A stretch of DNA of 64,000 bases from CAZJAH01 sp964544155 (GCA_964544155.1 CAZJAH010000002.1:145377-209376); one strand, 5' to 3'. Positions 25,572-36,700 are shown, counted from the stretch's first letter. Notes: a model not told the origin generated them from the letters alone. Numbers and translations: made by a program.

Positions 25572-26264
25572 TTATTTCTTTTTGAATTTATCAATTAGTA
25601 TGGCAAGAGTAACTTTTATCATATAATATGGTATCCGGAAAGCTCTGATGGAGGATATTCCGCCGTTTCTTTCCCTCATTTGAACAGGGACTTCTTTTAT
25701 TCTGAATTTCTTTCTTTTCAGGAAAACAATGGATTCCGGCTCAGGATAATCCGCGGGGTAGTACTTTGTGAAAGCCTTTATTACTGCTCTATTGCAGGCC
25801 CGGAATCCGGAAGTGGGATCGCTGATACTCTGCCCGGTAATAAACCTGATCAGTCCGCGGAAATAACCGATGCCTATCCTTCTGAAAAAACTTGATTGAA
25901 AGCCATTATTTTCTATAAAGCGTGATCCTATGACCATATCCGCCTCGCCATTTTCAATGGGCTCGATAAGTTTTTTAATAAACTCCGGGGAGTGCTGGCC
26001 GTCGCCGTCCACCTGCACCGCGGCATCATATCCTTTTGAGTAAGCATAATGGTATCCTGTCTGGACTGCTCCTCCGATACCGAGGTTCATGGGCAGATCG
26101 AGCACTTTGGCGCCCTTATGCCGGGCTTTAACAGCTGTGTCATCTTCAGAACCGTCATTGACCACAAGCGTATCGTAGATATTCCCGTTACGGCCAATAT
26201 CCACAAGCAGGCGGGTTATATTCGTACTTTCATTGTACGCGGGTATTATCAGAAGTACCTTCAA
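25572..26264 (-). CDS. GT2 glycosyltransferase (dolichyl-phosphate-sugar synthase-like)
   Basis: 230 residues with the GT-A fold of the DPM1/GtrB-like group: LLIIPAYNESTNITRLL, VVNDGSEDDT, VQVDGDGQHSPE with the metal-binding acidic residues, and the ending SSIRAFRIPYYMIKV. There is no added membrane domain. It should transfer a sugar from a nucleotide donor to undecaprenyl phosphate. DUF2304 and EamA-like genes follow in the same direction; the TMTC-like genes, which use such lipid-linked sugars as donors in other organisms, diverge from it at 26457. Confidence 0.9.
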   Translation of the reverse strand: MKVLLIIPAYNESTNITRLLVDIGRNGNIYDTLVVNDGSEDDTAVKARHKGAKVLDLPMNLGIGGAVQTGYHYAYSKGYDAAVQVDGDGQHSPEFIKKLIEPIENGEADMVIGSRFIENNGFQSSFFRRIGIGYFRGLIRFITGQSISDPTSGFRACNRAVIKAFTKYYPADYPEPESIVFLKRKKFRIKEVPVQMRERNGGISSIRAFRIPYYMIKVTLAILIDKFKKK

Positions 26265-26456
26265 TACTTAATCCCGGTAATTATATTTTTAATAAACAAT
26301 TTAATGAAAAAAATCTTAATTAATCTAACATAACCATTTATTCATAAAAATATTTTTGTAATTTTACGTAATGGAATTATCATTAAGTATAAATTTTTGA
26401 ATCATTATCAGTTAAGCCACGCTAAATATTTTATTTAATTTAATTTAAATTATTAA

Positions 26457-28508
26457 ATGCGCAAGAAGAATAATCAAAAAAATATAAATCAAAGCAAGAA
26501 GTTCATCGGAGGATCATCTTTTATTAGTGGCAGTACATTCAAGTTCATTGCCATAGCGCTAATCTCTTTGGCGGTTATTATTTCATACTCTAACAGCCTC
26601 AACGCTTCTTTCCAGTTCGATGATTACCTGAATTTCGTTGAGCATAGCAAAGGGATAACACCCGAGTGGTTTTCGCAACCGTCCAACTGGCTGAACTACA
26701 TGGAACGCCCTGTGAGCGCTTTTACACTTGCCATGCAGTGGGAGGCCCACGGCGAAGATGTCACCGGCTATCATATAGTGAATATTGCCATACATATTGC
26801 AGTATCGGTACTGGTATTCTTTTTCGCGCTGTTTATTCTGCGAAATGCCGATACAGGGCATCTTAGGGATAAGATCACTCTCGCAGCCTTATTTGCCGCT
26901 CTAATTTATGCTCTGCACCCCTTGCAGACTCAGGCAGTGACTTATATTGTGCAAAGGCATGCCTCCATGGCGGCAATGTTCTATATCATGAGCATTATTT
27001 TTTACGTACTCGGCAGAAAAAACCATTTACAAAATGGAATGAATTCGAGGAACATTATATTTTATTTCGGGGCTTTGCTGACTTTTTTGCTGGCATTTTT
27101 TTCCAAGCAGAACGCGCTTACGGCTCCCGCGGCATGGCTGCTGGTGGAATTCTATTTTATCCGCGGCCCGAAAGGCAAAAGGGATATCAGGTTCTTGCTT
27201 ATTTCGTTAATAGCACTGGCCGCCCTTTTTGTTTTAGCACTTGCTCTGACCGGCCTGCCTAGAGAAACTGAGGAAATAAGCCGCGGGCAGTACCTCCTTA
27301 CTCAGTTCTACGTCATTGTGGAATACTTCAAACTAATGATATTTCCCGTCGGGCAAAATATTGACCACGATATTGCTCTCGCGGAAAGCTTTTTTAATTT
27401 AAGGGAATTTCTAAGCTTTCTCTTTGTGGCGGCGACGGTAGCGCTTGGCGTCTGGCTTTACAAAAGGGACAAGATTATTTCATTCTCAATATTTTGGTTT
27501 TATTTGACCTTATTAGTAGAATCCAGTGTTATACCTATACAAGACGTTATGTTCGAACACCGGCTGTACCTGCCGATATTCGGTTTCGCACTTAGCCTGA
27601 GCTATGGCGTCTTCAGGCTGTCCGGCAGAAGAAGCTCAGCAGTCGCGGCAGCACTGCTTTTAATTCTTAGCATAACTTACGGGGCAATGTCATACGCCAG
27701 AAATGAAATATGGCAGACTAAATACACCCTCTGGTCGGACGCTTACGCTAAAGCTCCCGATAAGCCAAGAGTAATATATAATCTGGCAAATGAATATAAG
27801 GATACGGGCCAAACTGAAAAAGCGGTAAGTCTTTACGAAAAAGCCGTAAGGCTTGATCCATCTTTTAAAATGCCCTATACCAATCTTTCAACAATATATA
27901 ATCAGAAAGGTGAATACAAAAAGACAATAGCCCTTCTAAAGCCGCTGGAAAATTCTCTGCCAAAGCACTATAAAGCATTCAACAACCTGGGGCTGGCGTA
28001 TCATGCGGCAGAAGATTATGAAAACGCGGAAAAATTCCTGCTTAAGGCTCTTAGCATTAAGCCGGATTTCGCCGAGTCATATGCTAATTTAGGCTTAATC
28101 TACTCAAAACTTGGTGAATACGATAAAGCTATTGCAAATTATAACAAAGCCGCTGAACTGGCGCCCTCTTTAAGCGGTAAGATATATATAAATATGGGCG
28201 GTATTTATAATCAGTCGGGGCAGTTCGAAAAAGCAGTCGAAATATACAGCAAAGCCGTTGAGTTAGAGCCTGATTTACCGGGCGCTTTTTATAATCTGGC
28301 AATTGCGCTTGAAAATACCGGCAGGACCCAAAGAGCTATTGAAAATCTGGAGCAGGCAATTAAAATTGACCCGAATATGGCTATTGCTTATAAACGGCTA
28401 AGCCATATTCATCAAAAAATTGGCAATGAATCAAAATCTAAAGAATTTGCCGCAAAAGCACTGCGGGCGGGTAAGATCAAAAACAACTATTCCATTAGTT
28501 CTAATTAA
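26457..28508 (+). CDS. TMTC-like membrane protein with TPR repeats, copy 1
   Basis: 683 residues. Residues 1-430 hold about 10 membrane helices with the characteristic phrases SLNASFQFDDYLNF (acidic pair after the first helix), HPLQTQAVTYIVQRHASM and FEHRLYLPIFGF. Residues 435-683 are six to seven TPR repeats (for example ESYANLGLIYSKLGEYDKAI). This resembles the animal TMTC O-mannosyltransferases and many bacterial relatives: a GT-C enzyme using a lipid-phosphate sugar and TPRs to hold the acceptor. The acceptor is unknown. A close paralogue follows after 14 bases, and a GT2/DUF2304 pair that could make the donor diverges from it. Confidence 0.82.
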   Translation: MRKKNNQKNINQSKKFIGGSSFISGSTFKFIAIALISLAVIISYSNSLNASFQFDDYLNFVEHSKGITPEWFSQPSNWLNYMERPVSAFTLAMQWEAHGEDVTGYHIVNIAIHIAVSVLVFFFALFILRNADTGHLRDKITLAALFAALIYALHPLQTQAVTYIVQRHASMAAMFYIMSIIFYVLGRKNHLQNGMNSRNIIFYFGALLTFLLAFFSKQNALTAPAAWLLVEFYFIRGPKGKRDIRFLLISLIALAALFVLALALTGLPRETEEISRGQYLLTQFYVIVEYFKLMIFPVGQNIDHDIALAESFFNLREFLSFLFVAATVALGVWLYKRDKIISFSIFWFYLTLLVESSVIPIQDVMFEHRLYLPIFGFALSLSYGVFRLSGRRSSAVAAALLLILSITYGAMSYARNEIWQTKYTLWSDAYAKAPDKPRVIYNLANEYKDTGQTEKAVSLYEKAVRLDPSFKMPYTNLSTIYNQKGEYKKTIALLKPLENSLPKHYKAFNNLGLAYHAAEDYENAEKFLLKALSIKPDFAESYANLGLIYSKLGEYDKAIANYNKAAELAPSLSGKIYINMGGIYNQSGQFEKAVEIYSKAVELEPDLPGAFYNLAIALENTGRTQRAIENLEQAIKIDPNMAIAYKRLSHIHQKIGNESKSKEFAAKALRAGKIKNNYSISSN

Positions 28509-28522
28509 TTGCGGATTATGCC

Positions 28523-30679
28523 ATGGGTAGAAGAAATCCTAAAAAGAACAAAAGCGTAAAGCAGTTGCAATCATTAAAAAGAAGCGACGGGCTCTATACA
28601 AAGTTTATCTTTCCGGCCGCGTTCCTTATACTTACGCTGTCTGTGTTATTGGCATATTCTAACAGCTATGACGCTTCCTTTCAGTTTGATGATGAGCCTA
28701 ACCTGCTCGAAGCCCCCGAATACCAGAACTATGATATTTATACAAAAAGCGATATCTGGTTTGATATCCTAGAAAGGCCGGTTTCGCATATCACACTTAC
28801 CTGGAACTGGGTTAATCATGGTATGGATGTAGTTCCATATCATATTTTCAATGTGATTATTCATCTGCTGAATGTGTGGCTGGTATTTTTATTCCTGCTT
28901 TATATTTTATCATTTAAAAGCGCCGCAAATAATCATATCAGGGATAATCGGCACTATATTGCATTTGCCGTAGCTTTAATATTCGCGCTGCATCCTCTTC
29001 AAACGCAGACAGTGACTTACATAGTCCAGAGGATGACATCCATGGCCGCCTTTTTTTACATTCTATCACTATTTGCCTATGTGGCGGGCAGGCAAAATCA
29101 CATTAAAGAAAAGCTGAACGGCAGGACTATACTGTTATACATTGCAGCGCTGCTGGCGTTTTTATTTGCTCTCAAATCGAAGCAGAGCGCTATTTCCCTG
29201 CCGCTCATGTGGATTGTTATGGAGTTTTTCTTAATAAGGAATAAAAAAGGCCGCTTAAATAAAAAACTGATCTACGGAGCGCTGGCCTTATTCGGATTTA
29301 CTATGGTTATCGGGCTTGCGGCAGACATTATCCCGCGGGAAACACAGGATTACACACGTATGGAGTATTTCACTACCCAGTTTGGAGTGATAATGACATA
29401 CTTAGGTCTTTTACTTATCCCGGCAAGCCAGAATCTGGACTATGATTTTCAGATAGTGAACAACTTATTCGAACCTGTTTTTCTTTTGGGACTGCTTATC
29501 AATCTTGCCGTAATAGCTTTTGCTGTATGGATTTACAAGAAAGACAAGATCATTTCATTTGGGATAGCCTTTTTCTATGTGGCCCTATCTGTTGAATCAT
29601 CCATTATGCCGATAAAAGATGTTATTTTTGAGCATAGGCTTTATATGCCAATGATAGGTTTCTTCCTTAGCCTTAGTGCCGGATTATGGTATTTGGCAGG
29701 CAAAAAGTCACCTTATCCCGCGCTTGGAGTAGTAGCGGTACTGGCCATAGCTTACGGATTCGCGGCTCACGCGCGTAATGAGGTCTGGCAGACAGAGTAC
29801 AGGCTCTGGGAAGATACATACGAGAAATCACCTAATAAAGCACGGCCCGTATTTAATTTTGGAAATGAAAACAAGGAAACAGGAAATATCCGGGAAGCTG
29901 AGAAACTCTACCTTAGAGCTTTGGAGATCGATCCTGAACACGACGATGCCATGATAAACCTCGGCGGCATATACAACAGCTCGAACCGTTCACCACAGGC
30001 GATTCCCATGCTTGAAAAGGCGGCTTCAATCAAAAACAACAAAAAAGCCTATAACGCCCTCGGGATTGCTTACAGGAATGTTAAAGAATATGAGAAAGCT
30101 GAGCAGGCTCTGCTCACGGCTATAAAGATCGATCCCGCTTATTACCAGGCAATGACTAACCTCGGAACAGTTTATACTTCGACAAATGAATTCGATAAGG
30201 CCATAGATATTTTATCCCGTGCCATTAATTTAAAACCTGATTTCGAGATAGCTTACATAGCTCTCGGCTCAGCTTATAATTCCGCCGGGAATTTTAAAAA
30301 AGGCGCCGAATATTTGAGCCGGTCTTTGAGCATGGATCCCGATAATCTGCCCGCAATTGCAAATCTGGCCAATGCTTATAACGGTATGGGCAAGCACCAG
30401 GAGGCTATCGAAACTTATCAAAGAGGGATAAAGCTGAATCCCAATGCTTCTATACTTTACGCGAATATGGGAACCGCCTATTCTCGGATAAATAATTTTG
30501 ACAAGGCTCTTGAAAGCTACAACAAAGCAATAAAACTCAATCCACGGCTTCATTTTGTTTATAAAAAAATGTCCGATATACTTATTGCGGCGGGTAAGCA
30601 GGATGAAGCGGCCAGGATCATCCATAGAGGCGCTAATAACGGCGACCCTTATTCAAAAAGCATGCTCGCCGGCGGATAA
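28523..30679 (+). CDS. TMTC-like membrane protein with TPR repeats, copy 2
   Basis: 718 residues with the same layout as the gene before it: SYDASFQFDDEPNLLEA after the first helix, HPLQTQTVTYIVQRMTSM, FEHRLYMPMIGFFLS, then about seven TPRs from residue 450 on (AYNALGIAYRNVKEYEKAE; AYIALGSAYNSAGNFKKGAE). The membrane halves are plainly homologous but not near-identical, so the tandem duplication is old. It probably serves as a second protein glycosyltransferase with a different acceptor. Confidence 0.82.
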   Translation: MGRRNPKKNKSVKQLQSLKRSDGLYTKFIFPAAFLILTLSVLLAYSNSYDASFQFDDEPNLLEAPEYQNYDIYTKSDIWFDILERPVSHITLTWNWVNHGMDVVPYHIFNVIIHLLNVWLVFLFLLYILSFKSAANNHIRDNRHYIAFAVALIFALHPLQTQTVTYIVQRMTSMAAFFYILSLFAYVAGRQNHIKEKLNGRTILLYIAALLAFLFALKSKQSAISLPLMWIVMEFFLIRNKKGRLNKKLIYGALALFGFTMVIGLAADIIPRETQDYTRMEYFTTQFGVIMTYLGLLLIPASQNLDYDFQIVNNLFEPVFLLGLLINLAVIAFAVWIYKKDKIISFGIAFFYVALSVESSIMPIKDVIFEHRLYMPMIGFFLSLSAGLWYLAGKKSPYPALGVVAVLAIAYGFAAHARNEVWQTEYRLWEDTYEKSPNKARPVFNFGNENKETGNIREAEKLYLRALEIDPEHDDAMINLGGIYNSSNRSPQAIPMLEKAASIKNNKKAYNALGIAYRNVKEYEKAEQALLTAIKIDPAYYQAMTNLGTVYTSTNEFDKAIDILSRAINLKPDFEIAYIALGSAYNSAGNFKKGAEYLSRSLSMDPDNLPAIANLANAYNGMGKHQEAIETYQRGIKLNPNASILYANMGTAYSRINNFDKALESYNKAIKLNPRLHFVYKKMSDILIAAGKQDEAARIIHRGANNGDPYSKSMLAGG

Positions 30680-30706
30680 TACAGTTATCTTAATTATTTA
30701 AATGTG

Positions 30707-31768
30707 ATGGAACAATTAATAGAAAATCTGAATATTACCTCCAACAGATACCTTAACGCCCTGATTATATTCGGAGCGTTTGTACTTACTGCTATTGTGC
30801 TGAATCTTTTTCTCAAAGCAGTGATCATAAAATTATTCAAGATCAAAGTACTTGATATCCCTATCGTTATCAGAAAGCTTCGAATGCCGATATTTTACAT
30901 TTTTCTGCTCCTGGGTGTTATTTTCGGCAGCAAGTTGTTAGAATTCGAGCCTAAAAACAGAGATATTTTTGAGAATATTTTACTGACGGTGATCACCCTT
31001 ATCAGCATGGTAGCGACTATCAAGGTAAGCAATGTCATTATTCAGAACGCTGTTATTTCCAGACAGGATAATACCGGGCTGGGCAAGGATATAATTCCTC
31101 TGGCAGCAAATTTCAGCAAGATTATAGTGGTAATTGGCGCGGCGGCTTTGGGAATAGCCATATGGGGCCTTGACCTTACTCCCCTGCTGGCCTCGGCAGG
31201 TGTTGCCTCTGTAATTATTGCTTTTGCCGCGAAGGATACATTCGCGAATTTCTTCGGCGGGATAAGCGTTTTCATGGATAAGCCTTATCAGCTTGGTGAT
31301 TATATCAATCTGGAATCCGGCGAAAGAGGCGAGGTTGTCGCTATAGGAATGCGAAGTACAAGAATAAAAACAAGGGACGATATCATTATTAGCATGCCTA
31401 ATTCCATTATTTCAAATCAAAAAATCATTAATGAAAGCGCGCCTGTAACAAAGTACCGAATGCGGATCCCTGTTGGAGTGGCTTACGGCAGCGATATTGA
31501 TCTTGTTGAGGAAGTACTGTTAAGCGCGGCACTGGAAAACCCCAGAGTAGCCACAGAACCTGATCCGCGGGTCAGGTTCAGGGAATTTGGTAATTCCAGC
31601 CTGAACTTTGAGCTGCTTTGCTGGGGAGAAATACCTGCCCAGCGAGGCATTACGTCACACGAGCTCAACAAATCTATATACAGGAAATTCGAAGAAAACA
31701 ATATCAAAATACCTTTCCCTCAAAGGGATGTGCATTTTTATGACCACAGCAAAGATGATGAAGGATGA
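30707..31768 (+). CDS. MscS-family mechanosensitive channel
   Basis: 353 residues from ATG 30707 (a GTG one codon earlier is possible). Four hydrophobic helices, then the MscS pore helix and beta domain: GLDLTPLLASAGVASVIIAF, FAAKDTFANFFGGISVFMDK, PYQLGDYINLESGERGEVVA, and IISMPNSIISNQKIIN. It releases osmolytes upon membrane stretch. The gene lies 27 bases after the second TMTC-like gene and may share its transcript. Confidence 0.94.
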   Translation: MEQLIENLNITSNRYLNALIIFGAFVLTAIVLNLFLKAVIIKLFKIKVLDIPIVIRKLRMPIFYIFLLLGVIFGSKLLEFEPKNRDIFENILLTVITLISMVATIKVSNVIIQNAVISRQDNTGLGKDIIPLAANFSKIIVVIGAAALGIAIWGLDLTPLLASAGVASVIIAFAAKDTFANFFGGISVFMDKPYQLGDYINLESGERGEVVAIGMRSTRIKTRDDIIISMPNSIISNQKIINESAPVTKYRMRIPVGVAYGSDIDLVEEVLLSAALENPRVATEPDPRVRFREFGNSSLNFELLCWGEIPAQRGITSHELNKSIYRKFEENNIKIPFPQRDVHFYDHSKDDEG

Positions 31769-31927
31769 TCTGTATTTATGAAATCTGATAATCCAATAGC
31801 ATAAATATATAAAATGTTGTTTTTTCTTTAAATGTAAAACTCACCCGCGGAAGTTCACAACCTCACTGAGCTGAGATATATGCGCTATAAGCTCTTAATA
31901 ATACCGGAAAATTATTAATCTGATAAA

Positions 31928-32479
31928 TTACTCTTTAATAACCCTGCCGGGATTTTTCCTGATGAAATCTTCCCATGACCTGCCGTTAGAATTGATAGTT
32001 CCGGCTTTCACTGTATGGCAGACCGCGACGGCCAGCGCGTCGGTGGCATCGTAAAATTTATGCTTTTCATCAATACTCAAGAGCTTTCTGATCATGTACT
32101 GGACCTGTTCCTTGGCGGCATTACCCCTGCCGGTGACTGATTTTTTAACTTCCCTGGGGGAATACTCGCATACGGCCACCCCTTTCATCAAAGCAGCCAG
32201 CATTGCCGCGGAACGGGCATGTGATAGTTTGGTAAGAGACTGGGGATTTTTGGAATAAAAGGTTGTTTCAAAAACAGAAATATCAGGGTTTGTCCTTTCT
32301 ATTACCCCGGTGAGCCTGATAAATATTTCTTTGAGCCTGCCCGGCAGGTCTTCGGATTTCATTTTCGCCTTAACCACGCCGTATTCCACCAGAGTATATC
32401 GCCCATTTTCATAATCAAGGACGCCATAGCCGCAAACTATCGATCCGGGATCAATTCCCAGTACTCTTACTTTTTCCAT
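31928..32479 (-). CDS. ruvC: Holliday junction resolvase RuvC
   Basis: 183 residues. Catalytic acids: Asp10 in LGIDPGS, a Glu in VFETTFYSKNPQS, and the C-terminal pair in YDATDALAVAVCH. It cuts Holliday junctions with RuvAB. It follows yebC (a common arrangement), though a hairpin lies between the two. ruvA and ruvB are not in the window. Confidence 0.95.
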   Translation of the reverse strand: MEKVRVLGIDPGSIVCGYGVLDYENGRYTLVEYGVVKAKMKSEDLPGRLKEIFIRLTGVIERTNPDISVFETTFYSKNPQSLTKLSHARSAAMLAALMKGVAVCEYSPREVKKSVTGRGNAAKEQVQYMIRKLLSIDEKHKFYDATDALAVAVCHTVKAGTINSNGRSWEDFIRKNPGRVIKE

Positions 32480-32490
32480 GGATCAAATAT

Positions 32491-32526
32491 AAAAAAATAC
32501 TCCCAATAATCATTAGCGGGAGTATT
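32491..32526 (-). terminator. Intrinsic terminator or attenuator between yebC and ruvC
   Basis: On the minus strand: AATACTCCC, 13-base loop, GGGAGTATT, then seven T. It lies after the yebC stop and about 10 bases before the ruvC start, so ruvC expression from yebC would rely on read-through. Confidence 0.8.
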
Positions 32527-32547
32527 ATTCATGCTAATAAGGTTATT

Positions 32548-33297
32548 TTAATCTAACTGATCCATCAGTGATTCCTCTATATCTGCGTTAGAAAAGAGGT
32601 TCTGAACGTCATCATGATCTTCAAACGTATCGATGAATTTCAAGATCTTCTTAGCGTCGTCCGAAGTGCTGATCTTAACCATGTTTTGCGGTATGTATTC
32701 CAGCCTGGCTTCCTCCACCGCGAAACCTTTCTCTTCGAAATACCTGTTAACCTGCGCGAAGTTTTCCATCGGGCAGACAACTCTTGAAGTATCTTCATCG
32801 TATTCGAGGTCTTCTGCTCCTGATTCCAGAACGTGTTCCAGCAGTTCGTCTTCTGATTTCCCGTCTGTTTTGATGATGATAACGCCCATACGGTCGAAGT
32901 TCCACGCAACAGAGTTGGTTTCGCCCATGTTTCCACCGAGCTTACTAAACATGGAACGAATCTCTGCAACAGTACGGTTTTTGTTATCAGTAACTGCTTC
33001 CAGGATTACTGCTACTCCGTTGGGAGCGTATCCTTCGTAAGTGACTTCTTCATAATTAACTCCTTCAATTTCACCCGTACCTTTTTTAATAGCTCTGGTA
33101 ATATTATCCGAAGGCATATTTACTGCCCTGGCATTAGTTACCGCGAGCCTGAGCCTCGGGTTTGTATCGGGATCGCCCCCACCCTGGCGGGCGGAAATGG
33201 TTATTTCTTTGGCAAGCCGGGTGAATATCTTTCCGCGCTTGGCGTCCTGCCTGCCTTTTCGGTGCTTTATGTTCGCCCATTTACTGTGACCGGCCAT
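32548..33297 (-). CDS. yebC: YebC/PmpR-family protein (TACO1 homologue)
   Basis: 249 residues with the N-terminal signature MAGHSKWANIKHRKGRQDA, GGDPDTNPRLRLAV, NMPSDNITRAIKKGTG, and VTDNKNRTVAEIR. The family was first seen as transcription regulators; more recent work links it to easing ribosome stalling. Usual length. It heads ruvC as in many genomes. Confidence 0.96.
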   Translation of the reverse strand: MAGHSKWANIKHRKGRQDAKRGKIFTRLAKEITISARQGGGDPDTNPRLRLAVTNARAVNMPSDNITRAIKKGTGEIEGVNYEEVTYEGYAPNGVAVILEAVTDNKNRTVAEIRSMFSKLGGNMGETNSVAWNFDRMGVIIIKTDGKSEDELLEHVLESGAEDLEYDEDTSRVVCPMENFAQVNRYFEEKGFAVEEARLEYIPQNMVKISTSDDAKKILKFIDTFEDHDDVQNLFSNADIEESLMDQLD

Positions 33298-33710
33298 AGC
33301 TTTTTATTTCTATTATTAATTAAACAAATTTCTTTATAGGTAAAATAATTTTATTCTCTATAATAATTCAATCTCATCTAACTAACTAAAATACTAAAAG
33401 GATTAAAAGAAAAAAAATTAAATAATTTAAGTTTTTTCATAAAAATATTTGCGCGTTATTAACAAATTAGTTATATTAAAAATGTTAGAATAATGACATA
33501 TTGTTAGATATATATAGGATCTGGGGAATTAGCATCTTATATTAAGATCGCCTAAATATTTTGGCGTGAAAAAAACTGAACCGGCTTGATTAATTTTTGA
33601 TAGGTCTGAATCCTGTTTCTCGTAGATTACTCTTCCCTAATATCACTGCATGATCATTTTAGGACTTATCGATAATTCTTCAAAGCCGGTTCTAGTTATA
33701 AAAATCAGTT
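33298..33710. other. AT-rich gap of about 410 bases without a gene
   Basis: No open frame with coding character. The last third holds an inverted pair GAACCGGCTT (33578-33587) and AAGCCGGTTC (33683-33692), about 95 bases apart, and ends in a small tandem repeat at the 3' end of the helicase gene. Otherwise it is low-GC sequence. No RNA gene was recognised. Confidence 0.6.
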
Positions 33711-33731
33711 TCAGTAAAAATCAGTTTCAGT
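33700..33731. repeat. Tandem 16-bp duplication over a stop codon
   Basis: AAAAATCAGTTTCAGT occurs twice without interruption. The second copy encodes the last residues of the helicase (TETDFY) and the first copy lies just beyond its stop. As 16 is not a multiple of three, a change in copy number would alter the C-terminal end. Confidence 0.85.
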
Positions 33732-36700
33732 CATATAGTTCCCTTTTTTCTTTAAATATTCGATATATTCTCCGTATAATTCTGATCTTTCTAATATTTG
33801 ATCATTGCCCAGCATAATAATATTATGCTTTGCTCTCGTTAAAGCAACATTCATTTTTCTATCCACCTTGACATCATTATATACAGACAAAGACAGCAAA
33901 TTTTTCAACTGTGAATAATAATTAATTGCCATAGAGATAATTATAATATCCCTTTCAGACCCCTGGAACCTTTCGACTGTTTCCACATCGATCATTTCAC
34001 GCAGGCCCGGTGGGAGTTTTTTCTTTATTTCATAAGCCTGAAGCCTGTAGGGAGTAATGATCCCTAAAGTGCTGCAAGTAAATTTTTCCGCGTATGCTTC
34101 ATAAATTCTCGAAGCTATTTCTGATACGAGAGCTGCTTCGCGGGAATTATACTTCAACTCTTCGGTTTTTTCTGTCCTGATAAAAATATTTCTTTTAGCA
34201 TATAACAGCTTATTAAGCTTATCCTCATTATCAGTCCTGAATACCGGGCTTTGGGAATTTTGCCATCCTGAGCCTGGGAATGTTTCCAGTTTGCCGCCGT
34301 AAAATTTCAGGTTGGGGAATTCCTGTATATCCATGTGCATCCGCCCCTGCTGATAAAGCATTCCGAACGCAAGGTTCCAGTGTTTTTTTCGGCATACGTA
34401 AAGCAGCCTTTCAAAAAGTGAATTGCGAAGGTTAAACAGTCCGGCTCCTTTAAGCTTTCCGGATTTTACTTCGCTTTGTTCCTCACTTAAAGAAACAACT
34501 GCCGGCAGCTGCTTTTCATCGCCTATCATAATGAACTTATCCACTGCCGTGAGAACGCTTAGAATTTGAGGTTCGAGTATCTGAGAGGCTTCATCTATAA
34601 CAGCAAGCCTGAATTTTTTTAATTCGAAAATTTCATTTCCATTTTGCAAAGATGCGGCAGTAGATATGAATATCCGGGTTTCGCTTATCCGATTGTACAG
34701 CTCTTTCATACTTAAATTTGCGGCAAGGCATGAAATCATTTTATCTTTATGCGGAGAAGTTTCTCGCGCACCTTGCCTTAGATAATCGATACCGGCTTTG
34801 TTCAAAACTTCGCATATCTCATCGACAGCCCTGTTGGTATAGGCACAAACAAGTATATTGATATCGGAATTTCTATAATAATAATTAACAATAGCTCTTA
34901 GCATGTAGGATGTTTTTCCCGTGCCCGGCGGCCCTTGAATAAGGTAGTAATCCTCGGCGCTTACGGCATTCCTGAGCAGGTTAAGCTTTACCGGATTAAG
35001 TGTTGGATCAGATATGTTTTCCCTGGGTTTGAAACGAGGTTCTGCCTCTCCGAGAAGTATTTTTTGCTTTTGTTCGGCGCAATTCAGTATGCTGTACAAA
35101 GATGAAATGAGCTTTTTCGTACCGGAATCGCTATGGTCCTGCTCAATTATCCAGTAAGCATATTTACCGAAAACCGATATATCGGTTTGCTTATTTCTAA
35201 GGCTGACGGTTATTTGGCTGTTATCAAGTATTTTGATAACTGCTTTCATCATAATATCTTTAAGTGGATCGGTCAAACTGCCTTCGTCACGATAAATGAT
35301 TATATAATCACCCTGTCGGATGGAGCTTGCCATTAAATCGCCGCTATCAATGTCAAATGTAAGGTGCAGCTTTTCAGCATCTGATTCAGCCTCATTAAAT
35401 CTAAGTCCCTTTATCAAACTGCCGAAAGAAACTTTGTCATCCACACTGTCGCGCCAGAGAGAATTATGCCCACCGGGGCGGTTATTATCGGGCAGGCCTG
35501 TTTTTTCAATATAGGACTCATTCATTATAAAAGTTAAAAATTCTCTGAAATAATCCTGAATGATCTCAGCTGACCGTTTATAATTTCTTTCAAATTCTAT
35601 TATGAAATCAGTTAAATACGGCGGATAGGCGCCAATATCGCGCGGATTAAGTTTATCCAGTACGGCGTACTTTCCCTGCCTTAGAAGTAAGTCAATGAGA
35701 GCTATCATATTCCTGGTATTTACTGTTTCTGCCTTTTTTAAATATGTATTGGGGGCATTTCTTAGCGGATGTTCATCCGGGGCGGCTGAATAGAGCAGCT
35801 GTGAGCTGCCTGTCCTTCCGGGATAAACACTGTCAAGCAGCAGATTGTAGCAGGATACCTGAGCGAAATGGTTATTCCACATACCCGCGTGATAACGCTT
35901 TCCGTTTTCACCTTCCACAGTCAGGTCGGGTTTTGGGGCAGAGCCTGATTTAAGTTCAATAACGTCTTTTCTCTGCGGATCGGAGTCATATTCTATCATA
36001 GCATCGAGCCTGCCCTGCATACCGAATTTTGGTGAAAGAAATGCAGGCTCAACATGAATTTTTCCATTAGGGAACCTCTGTACGATCATTTTTAAAGACT
36101 CAAAATGAACGCCGGCATCTTTTTTCAGAAATCTGCTTTTCTCCCGCTGCCTTTCGTAAAGTACAAATATCTGAAGGGGCTTATAGCTGATAGCACGTGA
36201 GTAAGCTGTTTCGAAATCTATCTCACGGTCGATTATCAGCTCATCGAACATACTATTAACAAGATTACCGAGAACAATACCGTAAGATGTATCAGTATTT
36301 CTGAACCTGCCCAGGAGGTTCAGTAAAGGATTATTTCCACAAGACTGGAAACATCCGGCGATATCGGTAACATGAATAAGATTCTCAGGATCAATTACTA
36401 TGTATGAATCCGGTCCGGCTTCAAAGCCTGACGCGGATTTCCTCAACCCGATAAAATTTGCCTGGAGGCCTTTTTTAAAAACTTTATATGACTTAAGCCA
36501 CAATCCTTTTAGCAATACCTGTACTTCCCCTTTTTCAGGCGAAATAATTTCTAGCCCTATAGAGCTGTCGCGCTTTTTCACAAGTCCTTTGATTATCGCA
36601 GTAAAATTAGCCCCAGCCGCCCTTGCGGGAATTAATCTTTTATGATCACCTGAAAGCTCATTTTTAATTAGAGACTTCTCTTGCTGCGATACTAAACCCG

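Noticed and set aside
33478..33495. Near match of AAAAATGTTAGAATAATG with the sequence at 54920-54937
   Set aside because: Both are very AT-rich intergenic runs with one mismatch; two copies are not enough to claim a shared element.
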